Below, piece after piece: positions 31,201 through 40,307 of a DNA stretch of 64,000 bases (within the stretch, counting starts at the first letter, position 1; the number at the start of each line of letters is the position of its first letter). The translations under genes were made by a program, and so were the position numbers. This DNA comes from Schizosaccharomyces osmophilus. Taxonomy: Eukaryota > Ascomycota > Schizosaccharomycetes > Schizosaccharomycetales > Schizosaccharomycetaceae. Under the pieces are notes generated by a model. That model worked only from the letters and a program-made list of their open reading frames with translations. It ran no database searches and was not told where the DNA came from. The stretch covers positions 3,251,501-3,315,500 of the forward strand of contig NC_079239.1 of assembly GCF_027921745.1 (NCBI RefSeq), in the 5' to 3' direction.

Positions 31201-34200
31201 ACTTCCTTGATAATGAGGAGGGTAGTTCTTCTGAGCAAGACGAAGATTTACGTTGGGAATGGAATGCCGATGTCCCTTCTGGGGCAGACATTATCAGTCG
31301 TCATGGTGCTTTGCTGAGAGATCTATTCCCTTTGCCGGGTCTATCTCGTCGAGTTATGATAATCAATTCAGGCGACAATGCTCGTTCAAGACCATTTTTG
31401 AATAATAGATCATCAGAAGATATACTCAAGCATCCACTGCTTCTGAGAAATTGTTTATCAAATCAAGGGAAAGCGATTGAGTTATACGAAAGTTTGTCTG
31501 ATTTAGACAGTCATGTGTCTTCTGGGGCGGCGTCCCAGAGATTATTATTCTACCTTTCCATGGATACATCTACAACTGATTCATCTTCGGTCGGTTGGAC
31601 TGCTTTGAAGAATCAAACCCATAATGATCCTCTACGTGCTACTTCAGATTTTACACCTCTTTTTACCACGCAAAGATGGAATGGTATTGTATCTATGTTC
31701 TTTGGTCATGCTGCTGGTTCCACTGCTTTACGAGTCACGGGATCCGTTTTATTCGGTCTTATTCCTCCAGCTTTGGAAAAATACAATCATGAAAAAGAAG
31801 AATCCGAAAGGCAAAGCCGACCTGAGAACGAAAAGCCAGCGGAGGTAGCTGCTCCTGCGGAGGAAAATGCCGACGTTCAGAATTCAGATGTGAATGAAAT
31901 GGAAGGTGTTAGAACTGAGCAACCTGATCCTGTCCAGGAAACAAATAATGCTGATGAAGGACAGACTATCAACATTCGAGGAAGAGATGTGAATGTATCC
32001 TCATTGGGAATTGATCCTACGTTCTTACTCGCTCTACCAGAGGATATGCGAGAGGAAGTCGTTTTTCAACATATTCAAGAGCGACATATAGAGTCGATAA
32101 GTGATTCTTCTCGTCGTTTGGATCCCTCCTTTATGGAAGTGTTACCTACTGATATTCGTGATGAACTTCTCTTTCAGGAAGCTGTCCAGATGCGCTTGTT
32201 CGATAACGCTCGTAATAATGAAAGTGGTGATAACGAACTTGAAATGGAGAGATTGGATGAAGCAGATGAAGCTGAAGATGAGCATAAAGAACGATCCGTG
32301 AAGCCAGTTAAGAAGGTACCTGTGCCAGCTTTAGTGGACCGTTCCGGAGTTTTGTCAATGATAAGACTTCTGTATATTCCACAGCATAATGGCAAGAATC
32401 CATTCTATGACTTAGTAGTGAATATATCTGAAAACAAGCAGCAACGGGCTGATATTTTGGGATTGTTATTATATGTTCTTCAGGAAGCTTCTACCAGTAC
32501 TCATTCCACCGAAAAATGTTACAAGGACTTGACCGTTAGATCTTTAAGCGTACCCCAGCAAAAAGAATTTAAGAAGTATCACGGGTTACTTGATTCCTTG
32601 TGTAAGGTGCCTGTCATCAATGGAATTACGTCTCGCTCCTTAATTTTGCAACAAAGTATTGATTTGCTTTCGCATTTGTCAACTTGGGCTGACCATTTCC
32701 CTTCGTTTTTCCTGAGCATGCAAGATTATATTGGGTTGCCTTACAAAAAGCCAGGCTCTAAGAAAAACAAGGAGACAAATGTTTATAAGGTAGCTCCCAT
32801 AAATGTTCTTTTGAGTTTGTTGGGTCGTGAAGAAATTTTTGGTAACACTCTTGTCATGAATACATTTTCCGAATTGCTCTCAACCCTCACCAGACCTTTG
32901 TTGTCATTTTACAAACATCAAAAGTCTGCAGAAGCAGTTAAAGAACCAAGTGGAACGAGAGATAATGCAGAGAGCAACAATGTGAATGCTCTACAAACTG
33001 AGGAAACATCAACTCAGGTTGAAAGGAAAGGTAAGAAAACGACGAACCCCCCTCAAATTACAGATGAGAATTTAAGACTGGCAGCTTCACTGATTACCAC
33101 TGATTCATGTTCAAGTCGTACCTTCCAAAACGCTTTATCAGTAATGTTTCATTTGTGTTCGGCACCGCATGCGAAGAATATTATAGGTAAAGAGCTTTTA
33201 AGGCATGCTCAAATGTACGGAAATGCAATTACTGGGGATTTGTCAAGACTTTCTGAGGAGGTCAAGTCTGGAAGAAATGAAACTGAGCTTCAAAATGCTT
33301 TGGCACCATTCTGCCCGGCAAGCTCTAACCAAGCTAAGCTCTTACGTTGTTTGAAAGCTTTAGACTATATATTTGAGCGTCGTCCAAAGAGAGAAGAACA
33401 GAGCCCACAAAACATTGTTCAACTACTTGAATTTTACGATAATTTACAATTCGTGACATTGTGGGATGTATTAAGTAACTGTTTAATTTCCATGAGAGAG
33501 CAAACGAGTATCACTCACGTTTCTACAGTTTTGCTCCCTCTTATTGAATCGTTGATGGTTATTTGTCGCCCTGTTTATCTTGACTTGCCTGAGGAAGTTT
33601 CCAAACGAATTACGCCCATGTTGGAACGTTTGAAGACGTTATTTATTACGTTTACTGAGGAGCATCGTAAAATTATCAATATGATGGTTTTCACAACTCC
33701 CTCGCTGATGAGTGGGTCATTTTCTCTGTTAGTGAAGAATCCAAAGGTGCTTGAATTCGAAAATAAGAGAAACTACTTCAGCCGTCAAATGCACGCTGAA
33801 GCTGCGAAGGAACAGTATCCTCCTTTGAATATCAACGTTAGACGTGATCAGGTATTTTTGGATTCCTACCGTGCATTACATTTCAAGGACGCTGATGAAG
33901 TTAAGTACAGCAAACTTAATATTCATTTCAGGGATGAGGAAGGTGTAGATGCTGGAGGTGTGACTCGTGAATGGTTACAGGTATTAGCTAGACAGATGTT
34001 TAATCCTGACTACGCTTTGTTCTTACCAGTTGCGGGTGACGCTACTACTTTTCATCCAAACAGAGACTCTTCCGTAAATCCAGATCATTTATCATTCTTC
34101 AAATTTACTGGAAGAATCATCGGAAAATCTGTTTACGATGGTAGACTGTTAGATTGTCATTTCAGTCGTGCAGTTTACAAACATATGCTTCATCGATCAG

Positions 34201-34901
34201 TCTCGGTGAAGGATATCGAATCTCTTGATCCTGACTACTGCAAATCCTTGGTATGGATGTTGAACAATGATATTACTGATATCATTACTGAAGAATTTGC
34301 TGTTGAGAAAGATGTTTTCGGCGAAAAAACGATTGTAGATCTTATTCCCAACGGAAGGAATATTCCTGTTACGGAGCTTAACAAACATGATTACGTAAAT
34401 AGGATGGTTGACTATAAGTTGGTGGAGAGTGTGAAAGACCAGTTGCATAGTCTTTTGGAAGGGTTTTCTGATATCATTCCTCCAAACTTGATCCAAATCT
34501 TTAATGAGCAAGAATTAGAATTATTAATTTCAGGTCTTCCTGAAATTGATAACGATGATTGGCGTAACAATACAGATTATCATGGTTATAGCGTTTCATC
34601 TCCTCAAATTCAATGGTTCTGGCGAGCCGTTCGATCTTTCGATGAAGAGGAGCGAGCTAAACTTCTTCAATTTGCAACCGGTACGTCCAAGGTTCCTTTA
34701 AATGGATTTAAAGAACTCGAAGGCATGTCTGGTTTCCAGAGATTCAATATTCATAAAAGTTATGGGTCGTTGAATCGCTTACCTCAGTCACATACATGCT
34801 TTAACCAGCTTGATTTGCCCGAATATGAGACGTATGAGCAGTTAAGGACTATGTTGCTCACAGCCATCAATGAAGGCTCTGAAGGTTTTGGATTTGCTTA
34901 G
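25248..34901 (+). CDS. ptr1: HUWE1/Tom1-type HECT ubiquitin ligase
   Basis: This single exon codes 3217 residues. The N-terminal half is helical repeat with the DUF908 and DUF913 regions expected of Tom1/HUWE1. A very acidic block spans about residues 1790-2000. Two copies of a ubiquitin-binding-motif-like unit follow at about 2254-2311 (IDPTFLLALPEDMREEVV and LDPSFMEVLPTDIRDELL). The HECT domain runs from about 2859 to the end, and the catalytic Cys, in LPQSHTCFNQLDLPEY, is Cys3184. In S. pombe, Ptr1 is a ubiquitin ligase needed for normal mRNA export and chromatin-protein turnover. The length nearly equals S. pombe Ptr1. Antisense and shifted frames across the acidic block are composition artefacts. 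Confidence 0.97.
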   Translation: MRITKSPSKNPNSQPPPWVLEFIKEIQNENTCPFEKVASLCSDFRKREWTYPRGDLYSWIPVLNRFDAILEKMVEDYGLKTKVQSRPFDPLSYTVLLEVLKFSTYLLKHCANRSIYNSTAYLEQLLNSSELEILDATLGLLLHIVQKATISKRGKQLFSLSQDRLFRFLSFLPQEATKSGLAQNYESILFLDDIPAPWCSLEFSYYKSSPSTVSDSSKTVSPTPSPSEGLRVLKVSQEEMSVKPVHDLLVQLSTENQIPEQYAADLLIYLLLHKNLPDLNKRRAMVRIGLLALSNLVYAHSQAVQSRFMLADPEITTHLATLVSMDTKLPQEFKAVVFECFKAFFFRKNMVPSVLAALNVSVSYGLMMNLVRDFSNNLSDENFEYNREYVDSFYDFLQFMATSPLGGNMACSAGLTSLLGHHLSLKSPRALYVVSRSVSMLDHLIDGYSMAFPDFSESKGLDLLVNRLQYELEAALDDVKSGRGNTEIFLNMDYAIPYDRYFLLKNLLKFILHLIQTGGSVVELRNLIDSSLISSLAFLLDHHELFGSNLFASATNIMSTFIHNEPTCYGIIHEKKLSHSFLEAVNRRILNSSDAITSIPLAFGAICLNSQGFNLFLEKNPVPHFFTVFTSYNHCKALTSSDNAAILGTYIDELMRHQPFLKDSIVKMIFETVDKVCDLLRTFNPLDYIGATDFPYLVFFETFSSFLENIISNEGHAKNLMSKGIISHILKLMQVPVLAYGFVDSSAFNTLFVLLHHIIDFDAAEVFRPLLDCIMFNCENSNVEQSLNPINTIVNGQLSGQLVDLQNSEIFFQFTIIGNLISMFSELFSSYAALKKAGNLPLVQLFISPSRYAGVFDILCNIKNLSTSVDVFLCSHVSSDYALCCGSLVSVAADKKEKENLEAKKRDLKEDFSFNKFKNIRTNFTQTTYSISKFFTSLTRALGNSSIQDINEFKGIYKLGSNIALVVDELVGMACNQILNHEGLPDELALHVSLMSILDASAIIREDDSKVTLTLLISRIFAGSQTLQLLLKLSERVISYFALVGEETTPRTNRILLALSSTLLNLVLILTSADFISETEKPLNFSLKLQLDNNELSDCGAKLMHLLQAHSFLTMVKIWESSADYRLPYITKALVTNVLSNCFQFEEGIKSLSETAQNNLPESHNQSNEEKGSKLSDTVNDETLLNLLISEVPSNMVTEFNDFKSRLVKTCVSLSSFEGDVNQSLCDLLYSGDEVQMNSDLQLDTTMAMVKEIKFLSSLDKGDSRIIQFGPAIGLLSLFVSHDFTQNKAKNYLLEELDFLLNAFESMRQCFEQDVNATWVVSILFLLEVLLTNSRKPDEFEFNSKDCSLKLIDGSISINHTAQQKILVSLINLMKQYSSNLGVVTSAMRLTLLVTASYDMVHVFIDSNGLEILFVAMKSCASVCNEALHIPFISILRRLLESERVIELIMFDDLRNIFKLQGRARKTELLNFIRTNSEMVLRSPDAFQKMIKETCQLAHFAPNADHHYLELKENLPESYSKDQINSDASLMSQTSSKVVSSLLDEIMETVDSRRKTQKTADAEFNPESDPMYMYNVFLLQCLTELLSGYDSCKKCFMEYQPKRKSSFFSLSRKYNSYLVGFFLEKLLPFGSIRLSEDNEIRKAFSVSNWAISILVFLCAYSNDQQTDVVDELRREVLSCVLKFYRSSSVNSESLESYYCKLLVVAELCYRLGDAQTVSQKAPNHLLRKSQDVNIKAMIDLGFIPALTSATSEIDMNYPVSRKVIRHILRPLQLLTKEAIFLSQTNPDSLSGNIQEAETDESVSDDSEESEGDEPPDLYRNSVLGIFQGDIANENEDNYEGSEDDDVYEEMDFEDEQSGSPGSVVSDDENDDTMYSDNNDMNIEFMVDGDQDGSDQEDSSSYDDDESSHGDIISIDEEDIDNTGEPYEWEDEGNETSDFEHDEEFNDQDEENGSTTFEAMENAFTEASDDENEDEAIDHVSPVEIDFLDNEEGSSSEQDEDLRWEWNADVPSGADIISRHGALLRDLFPLPGLSRRVMIINSGDNARSRPFLNNRSSEDILKHPLLLRNCLSNQGKAIELYESLSDLDSHVSSGAASQRLLFYLSMDTSTTDSSSVGWTALKNQTHNDPLRATSDFTPLFTTQRWNGIVSMFFGHAAGSTALRVTGSVLFGLIPPALEKYNHEKEESERQSRPENEKPAEVAAPAEENADVQNSDVNEMEGVRTEQPDPVQETNNADEGQTINIRGRDVNVSSLGIDPTFLLALPEDMREEVVFQHIQERHIESISDSSRRLDPSFMEVLPTDIRDELLFQEAVQMRLFDNARNNESGDNELEMERLDEADEAEDEHKERSVKPVKKVPVPALVDRSGVLSMIRLLYIPQHNGKNPFYDLVVNISENKQQRADILGLLLYVLQEASTSTHSTEKCYKDLTVRSLSVPQQKEFKKYHGLLDSLCKVPVINGITSRSLILQQSIDLLSHLSTWADHFPSFFLSMQDYIGLPYKKPGSKKNKETNVYKVAPINVLLSLLGREEIFGNTLVMNTFSELLSTLTRPLLSFYKHQKSAEAVKEPSGTRDNAESNNVNALQTEETSTQVERKGKKTTNPPQITDENLRLAASLITTDSCSSRTFQNALSVMFHLCSAPHAKNIIGKELLRHAQMYGNAITGDLSRLSEEVKSGRNETELQNALAPFCPASSNQAKLLRCLKALDYIFERRPKREEQSPQNIVQLLEFYDNLQFVTLWDVLSNCLISMREQTSITHVSTVLLPLIESLMVICRPVYLDLPEEVSKRITPMLERLKTLFITFTEEHRKIINMMVFTTPSLMSGSFSLLVKNPKVLEFENKRNYFSRQMHAEAAKEQYPPLNINVRRDQVFLDSYRALHFKDADEVKYSKLNIHFRDEEGVDAGGVTREWLQVLARQMFNPDYALFLPVAGDATTFHPNRDSSVNPDHLSFFKFTGRIIGKSVYDGRLLDCHFSRAVYKHMLHRSVSVKDIESLDPDYCKSLVWMLNNDITDIITEEFAVEKDVFGEKTIVDLIPNGRNIPVTELNKHDYVNRMVDYKLVESVKDQLHSLLEGFSDIIPPNLIQIFNEQELELLISGLPEIDNDDWRNNTDYHGYSVSSPQIQWFWRAVRSFDEEERAKLLQFATGTSKVPLNGFKELEGMSGFQRFNIHKSYGSLNRLPQSHTCFNQLDLPEYETYEQLRTMLLTAINEGSEGFGFA

Positions 34902-35355
34902 GGTGATGTTTTATGTATGTTCTGCTATAATGTTTTATCGATTCGTTTCTAGATCTGCTCTATGAAAAGAAAAATAAAAAAGAAAAGGTAAACTTTGAAA
35001 GCTACTTCTTAGATGATAAATATTTTAAGTACTATAGAAAATTCATGAGTCATGAAAATAAAAATAAAGAGTAATAATTTTTTATTTTAAATATTTTGAA
35101 GAAAATATGTTTAGCATTGTAAAGTGTTGCTAAAATGTAATTGAAACGAACGAGCACGGTGCTTTCTTTTACAATAAATAAATTACAGATTATATTATGA
35201 ATTGTTATGTAAAATGAAGTTCAATAAACGGTATGCTTTTATTATAAAAATTCTACGTACGTTTCGTACTATATATCCAGTATTGTCCCCAAAATAAAAT
35301 ACAATTTTTTTTCTGACAAGCAGAATGAAGTGGTAATTATGTCGACGTAGCCAAA
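34902..35355. other. Convergent ptr1-imp3 3' region
   Basis: This is an AT-rich 3'-3' gap with no gene seen. Confidence 0.6.
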
Positions 35356-35997
35356 TTAGAGTAAATCATAATCATCCAACTATTTAGGTTAGCAAACGAA
35401 TTGAAACAAAAAATGACTGTACATACCTTATCATTATACTTGGCAACAGTGCGTTTAATTTTAGAGGTATCAGTCCATGTTACAAAGTCCTCCAAATTCC
35501 TTGTAACCAGATAGGCAGGGTCAGTAATGACATGTGGACCGACACGAACGTGGCCTTGCTCAATGAGTCTTGTAGCTACAGAGATAGTTTGAGACATTCT
35601 CAGTTTGCACATAATAACAGGTAACCGACGACGACATATAGCAGAAACATTGGCTCGATTTTCAATATCAGACATCTTCGACTTTGAAGGTAATATTCCC
35701 ATGTCAAAGAGCTTCTCCAACAGCATGTTTTCGTATTTTAAACGAAAAGGATCCGTCGGATCTAGTAAGGAGATACGATGAGCCAATTGACGAAATTTAC
35801 CACAAACAATGTTATATTTTTGGTATTCTTCTCTTTTGGGAATATGGTAGCGGCGCATAACCATCAAATCACGATGATTATTGTCATCCTGCTTGTAATT
35901 GAGAAAGTCGACCTTTTTCAGTAGTTTCTGCTCATCTAAAAGAAATTAGTAATTAAATATGTAATAAATTCCACATACGATGTTTAAGGATTCTCAT
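35356..35997 (-). CDS. imp3: U3 snoRNP protein Imp3
   Basis: Three exons are proposed: 35997-35979 (19 nt), 35935-35427 and 35379-35356, coding 183 residues, the length I recall in S. pombe. Donors are GTATGT at both introns; acceptors are TTTTAG after TTACTAAT and AAATAG after GCTAAC. The tiny first exon codes MRILKH plus one base, and the last codes LDDYDLL. The protein has the conserved basic N-terminus and an S4 RNA-binding domain ([15 protein letters not shown], then IEQGHVRVG) near 105-165. With Imp4 and Mpp10 it helps U3 snoRNA pair with pre-18S rRNA in the nucleolus. Confidence 0.95.
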
Positions 35998-36101
35998 CTT
36001 TTATCAACCTGAGATAGAATAAAATTTGTGTGAGTTGGTTCTTAGTAGGATGTAGGGGCACACAGTCAATGTGGGCGACTTGCTTATTTCCCTACTTAAT
36101 C

Positions 36102-36467
36102 CTAAAGTTTCACAGGTAAAGGACGAGAACTAAATCTAATTCTTTCTTTAATAATAGAAACAATGTTCAATCCATGAGCGGGCGATTCATCGTCTCCAAC
36201 ACGCGATTTTTGTAAAACAGCTAAAGGCTTTTGCAAAGTTTCAACAACACCTTCCATGCATTGATTTCCTACGTAAATAGCAGCTTTTTTTTTATTGTTT
36301 TCCTAAATGATCAGTTAAGAGCCTGATAGAGTGAAAGTACTGGTCACTACCTTAACTATTTCAAGGGTTCCTATATCCAATGTTTCTGACATCTTTTCGA
36401 CCGTAGCTTGTAATTCAACTAAGTAAATTTGATCCCCAAATTTACGAGTAATTTGAACCATAGACAT
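36102..36467 (-). CDS. ctf8: Sister-chromatid cohesion factor Ctf8
   Basis: Two exons are proposed: 36467 (or 36461) down to 36351, and 36302-36102, giving 105 (or 103) residues. The intron has a weak donor (GTAGTG), a CTTAAC branch-like site and acceptor TTTAG, in phase 0. The product begins MSMVQI, then LVELQATVE and IGTLEIVK. Exon 2 supplies YVGNQCMEGVVETLQKPLAVL, the hallmark of Ctf8. Ctf8 joins Ctf18 and Dcc1 in the alternative RFC clamp loader acting at replication forks. The frame is open a further 93 bp upstream of the ATG but contains no ATG. It lies head to tail with din1, 157 bp downstream of the din1 stop codon. Confidence 0.9.
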
Positions 36468-36624
36468 GCTGGCTATTGTGGTTTCCTTCGACAACTCGCC
36501 TAGGTTGACCGGTGTGAAGTGTAGTAATACGTCTTGAGGATGTACGGGAAAGATCTCCAAAAAAATCGGGTGCTTGTAGTGAAGTCAGGAGGGAACTATG
36601 AGAAACAAAACAAAAAAATTAATT

Positions 36625-37767
36625 TTATGAATGGACACGCAATATCAACTTGCTGTTTGCCGAGTACTGTAGGGTGAATTTGGTGTTTGGAGGATGCTTT
36701 TGGACACACTTTTTCAACCAGTCAAGTTCTTGCTCAAGAACGACCAAAAGACGATTTGCGGTCCAGTCTTGTGGCTTGGCATATGGACGTAGAAGATTTG
36801 GGATTTGGCGTGTGGGCAGCTCTTTGATTTCCACAAGAACTCCATCGTCATTTCGGAACCCAATAACGATTGTGCCAATCCCCAAAAGGTAGCTTTGAGC
36901 CCAAAATTTGAGGAGCTTCCTACGCATTCCAACATGCTCAAGCGGCTGCTTTTTTGAAGTTTTCAGTTCGCAATAGTGGGGAGAAGGATTTTCGAGAGTT
37001 GGTGATGGGTCAGTAGAATCGTGGACATCATCCACTTTTCTTCGTTTGGATGCGGGGAGAGGTTCTTCATTTTGACCTTCTGTTTCGTTCGACGCTGGAT
37101 CATTGGTAACTTTACCATCCAGGTCGGAATCTGGTGTTACGCCTGGCTTTGCGTCCCAGACGCAATCGATTTCTCCAGCAAGGATTAACCGAGTGCGACC
37201 TATGTGGTATTTTACAATGGAACAGTATTGTTCATCTGGAATTACAAGCTGATTGTCTCTGTCCTCGATGTCGGATCGAGAACACGCATCCCATATAGTG
37301 GGTAATGTAGAAATAGCCTCGAATTTGTAGCCCCAATAGCACATTCTGTCTTGATTTTCGTAAGTTGTTTCAGATGACTCTCCTTCTTCCATAAAAATTG
37401 TACCACTCTCGGCATCCATCCGTAGCTTCAATTCCCACTGACTTTTGGGGTACAGTGGTGCACACATAATTTTAGTGATGAGGCCTCTCCAGCTAAATAG
37501 CTCTGCTTTTGCATCGACATGTTTTTGATCTAAAACACCTTTTGCCGCGGAAATGGGATGTGCACCTGCTTTCGGCGGATGATATTTGTCAGGATACCCA
37601 CTGTTTAAATCGCTGTGAGGCAAAGGCGGATAGTAATATCTGAGTTGACGATCGTCTAAATGAAAGGAGCAATCTTCCGTCATACTATAGCTTGCAATTT
37701 CAAGAGGCTCCGACACGGACGGCGTGCTGGAAGGACGCACCTGATAAAAGGCAAATTCGTAATGCAT
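36625..37767 (-). CDS. din1: Rai1/DXO-family decapping nuclease, Dhp1 partner
   Basis: This 380-residue protein of the Rai1/DXO family removes incomplete or unmethylated caps and stabilises the nuclear 5'-3' exonuclease Dhp1 (Rat1). Active-site marks are YWGYKFEAIST, the acidic EIDC motif, YCELKTSKK and KFWAQSYLLGIG. A low-complexity acidic insert (about 215-260, containing a KRRK patch) between EIDC and ELKTS makes it about 28 residues longer than I recall for S. pombe. The first ATG in frame is 37767; three further codons upstream start at a TTG. Confidence 0.95.
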   Translation of the reverse strand: MHYEFAFYQVRPSSTPSVSEPLEIASYSMTEDCSFHLDDRQLRYYYPPLPHSDLNSGYPDKYHPPKAGAHPISAAKGVLDQKHVDAKAELFSWRGLITKIMCAPLYPKSQWELKLRMDAESGTIFMEEGESSETTYENQDRMCYWGYKFEAISTLPTIWDACSRSDIEDRDNQLVIPDEQYCSIVKYHIGRTRLILAGEIDCVWDAKPGVTPDSDLDGKVTNDPASNETEGQNEEPLPASKRRKVDDVHDSTDPSPTLENPSPHYCELKTSKKQPLEHVGMRRKLLKFWAQSYLLGIGTIVIGFRNDDGVLVEIKELPTRQIPNLLRPYAKPQDWTANRLLVVLEQELDWLKKCVQKHPPNTKFTLQYSANSKLILRVHS

Positions 37768-38075
37768 TGAACCCAAGGATATAGAAAGAATTCAATCTCC
37801 AAAAATTAGAAAAGGGTAAAAACAAAAAAAAAAGGATCCTAATGGGGCAGACTGAGCAAAACCATACAACTTTGGAACGGGAACCAAGAAAAGCCGAATT
37901 CCAAAAAACAAAAAACAAAAACAAACAAATTTTCCTTCTTAAGATAAAATGAATTAAAAACTCTATGGAAAGACGAAATCGTAACGACAGCCGTTCTTCT
38001 GTTCCTTTGGTGTTTGTTTATGTACCCAGAGGAAGAAAAGCCAAATACGGACGTCGTCCGACATCCTTATGTTGA
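37768..38075. other. Upstream region of din1
   Basis: This A-rich sequence contains a GACGTC core at 38050. No gene is seen. Confidence 0.5.
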
Positions 38076-38382
38076 TTAACGGAATGCGGCAGTATAGTCA
38101 ATCTCGTATTGCAAAACATCAGTGGTTGCGTTGTGATTTTTTACGGATGCATCGCTTCTTTTCACAAACATTTTAAACCATTTTAAAGATCTTCTATTAA
38201 TCTCTATAAAGAAGTAAAATATTCCTTCGTTGGTAAACAACATTGTAAAGAAAGAAGAAAGGATATTTCGTTGATTAGATAGATTGGTTTGCAATAGATG
38301 AGATATAAGAAACCATTGTATTGATTTTTGATCAATAGAAGGGGCCTACTTACAAGACTTCATTAGAAACCGTAGGAACCAT
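38076..38382 (-). CDS. Candidate 48-codon spliced micro-gene
   Basis: Proposed exons are 38382-38354 and 38193-38076. The first begins MVPTVSNEV and ends at a consensus GTAAGT donor. The second continues with LKWFKMFVKRSDASVKN and ends EIDYTAAFR. The phase fits when the acceptor TTAATAG at 38194 is used. The last exon has balanced composition and reads as real protein. An unspliced alternative frame starting at an internal ATG (MLFTNEG) is also open to the same stop. I do not recognise the family; a mitochondrial or membrane-peripheral small protein is possible but unsupported. Confidence 0.4.
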
Positions 38383-38882
38383 TATTCACCAGGGCAGAAC
38401 GATTCGGTAAGTATGAACGAAGTTTTTCTTTTGCTTTTACTATCCTTGTTTAAGTTTCAGTTTTGTTTCTTTTTCAACTTTTAATTTTGCCCTTTATTCT
38501 TTCTCGCCGTCGTTTTCTCTCCTACTGATGGCTGCACAAATCTCAAGTCAATTTTTATCTATGATGGGTAAATCATAACCTTACAGCGTCCGATATTTAG
38601 AGAATCAAGATTGGAAACTGTCCACGATGGAATTGTAATCAGCTAAGCAATGCCGCTTGAAAACGGTATATATAATGGTAAATGCTGCATACTGAAATGC
38701 GTGTTTTTCAACTCTGTCGTTCGTTCGAGGCAATAAGGTAATCAAAAAGTAGATCTTCTATTTTTATAAATCTCCTTTTCAATACTTTTTCTCTGATTTT
38801 TAAGAGTCCAATAGGACGTTTGTTCTTTAGCTTCTTCTTGTTTTTAAGGACTTTCCTATAATACCTTTTCTTTTTGATCAGT
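38383..38882. other. uga1 promoter and leader
   Basis: A TATA box lies at 38667-38675. A short upstream frame (6 codons) opens a few bases after it, probably before the transcription start. No other gene is seen. Confidence 0.55.
38667..38675 (+). promoter_or_regulatory. TATA box of uga1
   Basis: TATATATAA lies about 208 bp before the uga1 ATG. It is the only strong TATA match in this promoter. Confidence 0.55.
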
Positions 38883-40307
38883 ATGACTGTTACTCCCGTT
38901 GCAAAAAGTGGCCCTGCCTATTTTCCTAATGAGCCCAAAGGTCCCTCTGTGAAAACCAGTACTATTCCTGGCCCCAAGGGAAAAGCTACCATCGAAGAAA
39001 TCAGTCAGGTTCACGATGTGGGTGCTGTCAAATTCCCTGTCGACTACGAAAAATCAGTCGGTAACTACCTTGTAGACGTTGACGGAAATGTTCTTTTGGA
39101 CGTCTATTCCCAAATTGCTACCATTCCCGTTGGTTACAACAATCCTACTCTTCTCGAAGCTGCCAAGTCTGACGAAGCCGCCATTGCTATGATGAACCGC
39201 CCTGCTCTCGGAAATTATCCTCCCAAGAACTGGGCCGGTATGGCACAAGAAGGCGCCATTGACTTCGCTCCCAAAGGTCAAAAATATGTCTACTACCAAA
39301 TGAGTGGCAGTGATGCCAATGAAGTCGCTTACAAGTTAGCCATGCTTTACCGCTTCAACAATTTGCCCAGAGCTAACGGTGCCTATACCGAAGAAGAAAA
39401 CACTAGCTGTATGAATAACTCTTCACCAGGAAGCCCTGAAATCGCTGTTCTTTCTTTCCGTCATTCTTTCCATGGCCGTCTTTTTGGTTCTCTTTCCACA
39501 ACTCGCTCCAAGCCTGTCCATAAGCTTGGTATGCCTGCTTTCCAATGGCCTCAAGCTGACTTCCCTGCATTGAGATACCCTCTCGAAAAACACACAACTG
39601 AAAACCAAGATGAAGAAAACCGTTGCATTGAAGAAGTTGAACACATTTTAAGTACCCATCATTGTCCCATCGCCGCTTGTATCATTGAGCCTATCCAATC
39701 CGAAGGTGGTGATAACCACGCGTCCAATGAATTTTTCCATAAGCTTCAAGCAACCTTAAAGAAGCACAACGTTCTCTTCATTGTCGACGAGGTCCAAACT
39801 GGAATGGGCTCTACTGGCGCTATGTGGGCTCATGAACATTGGAACTTGCCAACTCCTCCTGATATGGTTACTTTCTCTAAAAAATTCCAAGCTGCCGGTG
39901 TTTATTACCATGACAAGAAACTCCGTCCTCATGCTTATCAACACTTTAACACCTGGATGGGAGACCCTCTCCGTGCTATCCACGCTAAATATATTGCCAA
40001 AGAAATTCGTAACAAGAATCTTCTTGATAATGTCAAAACTGTGGGTGACTTTTTATACATGTCTCTTGAAAAATTGGCTGAAAAACACTCTGGAAAGATT
40101 AATAACATTCGTGGTAAAGGAAAGGGTACTTTTATCGCATGGGACTGTGAATCTTCTGCTGCCCGTGATGCATTCGTAGGTCGTATGAAGATGAATGGTA
40201 TCAACATCGGAGGCTGTGGTGTTGCAGCAATCCGTCTTCGCCCTATGCTTGTTTTCCAGCAACATCACGCTGAAATTCTTTTAAACAAAATTGATGAACT
40301 AATCTAA
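38883..40307 (+). CDS. uga1: 4-aminobutyrate aminotransferase
   Basis: This 474-residue class-III PLP aminotransferase converts GABA and 2-oxoglutarate to succinic semialdehyde and glutamate. It has YYQMSGSDANEVAYKLA (cofactor phosphate cup), FRHSFHGRLFGSLS, IIEPIQSEGGDNHAS, FIVDEVQTGMGSTG and the Schiff-base lysine region MVTFSKKFQAAG. Length equals that recalled for S. pombe Uga1. The first ATG in frame is 38883; the three codons upstream begin with TTG. Codon bias is marked, giving long antisense shadows. Confidence 0.96.
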   Translation: MTVTPVAKSGPAYFPNEPKGPSVKTSTIPGPKGKATIEEISQVHDVGAVKFPVDYEKSVGNYLVDVDGNVLLDVYSQIATIPVGYNNPTLLEAAKSDEAAIAMMNRPALGNYPPKNWAGMAQEGAIDFAPKGQKYVYYQMSGSDANEVAYKLAMLYRFNNLPRANGAYTEEENTSCMNNSSPGSPEIAVLSFRHSFHGRLFGSLSTTRSKPVHKLGMPAFQWPQADFPALRYPLEKHTTENQDEENRCIEEVEHILSTHHCPIAACIIEPIQSEGGDNHASNEFFHKLQATLKKHNVLFIVDEVQTGMGSTGAMWAHEHWNLPTPPDMVTFSKKFQAAGVYYHDKKLRPHAYQHFNTWMGDPLRAIHAKYIAKEIRNKNLLDNVKTVGDFLYMSLEKLAEKHSGKINNIRGKGKGTFIAWDCESSAARDAFVGRMKMNGINIGGCGVAAIRLRPMLVFQQHHAEILLNKIDELI

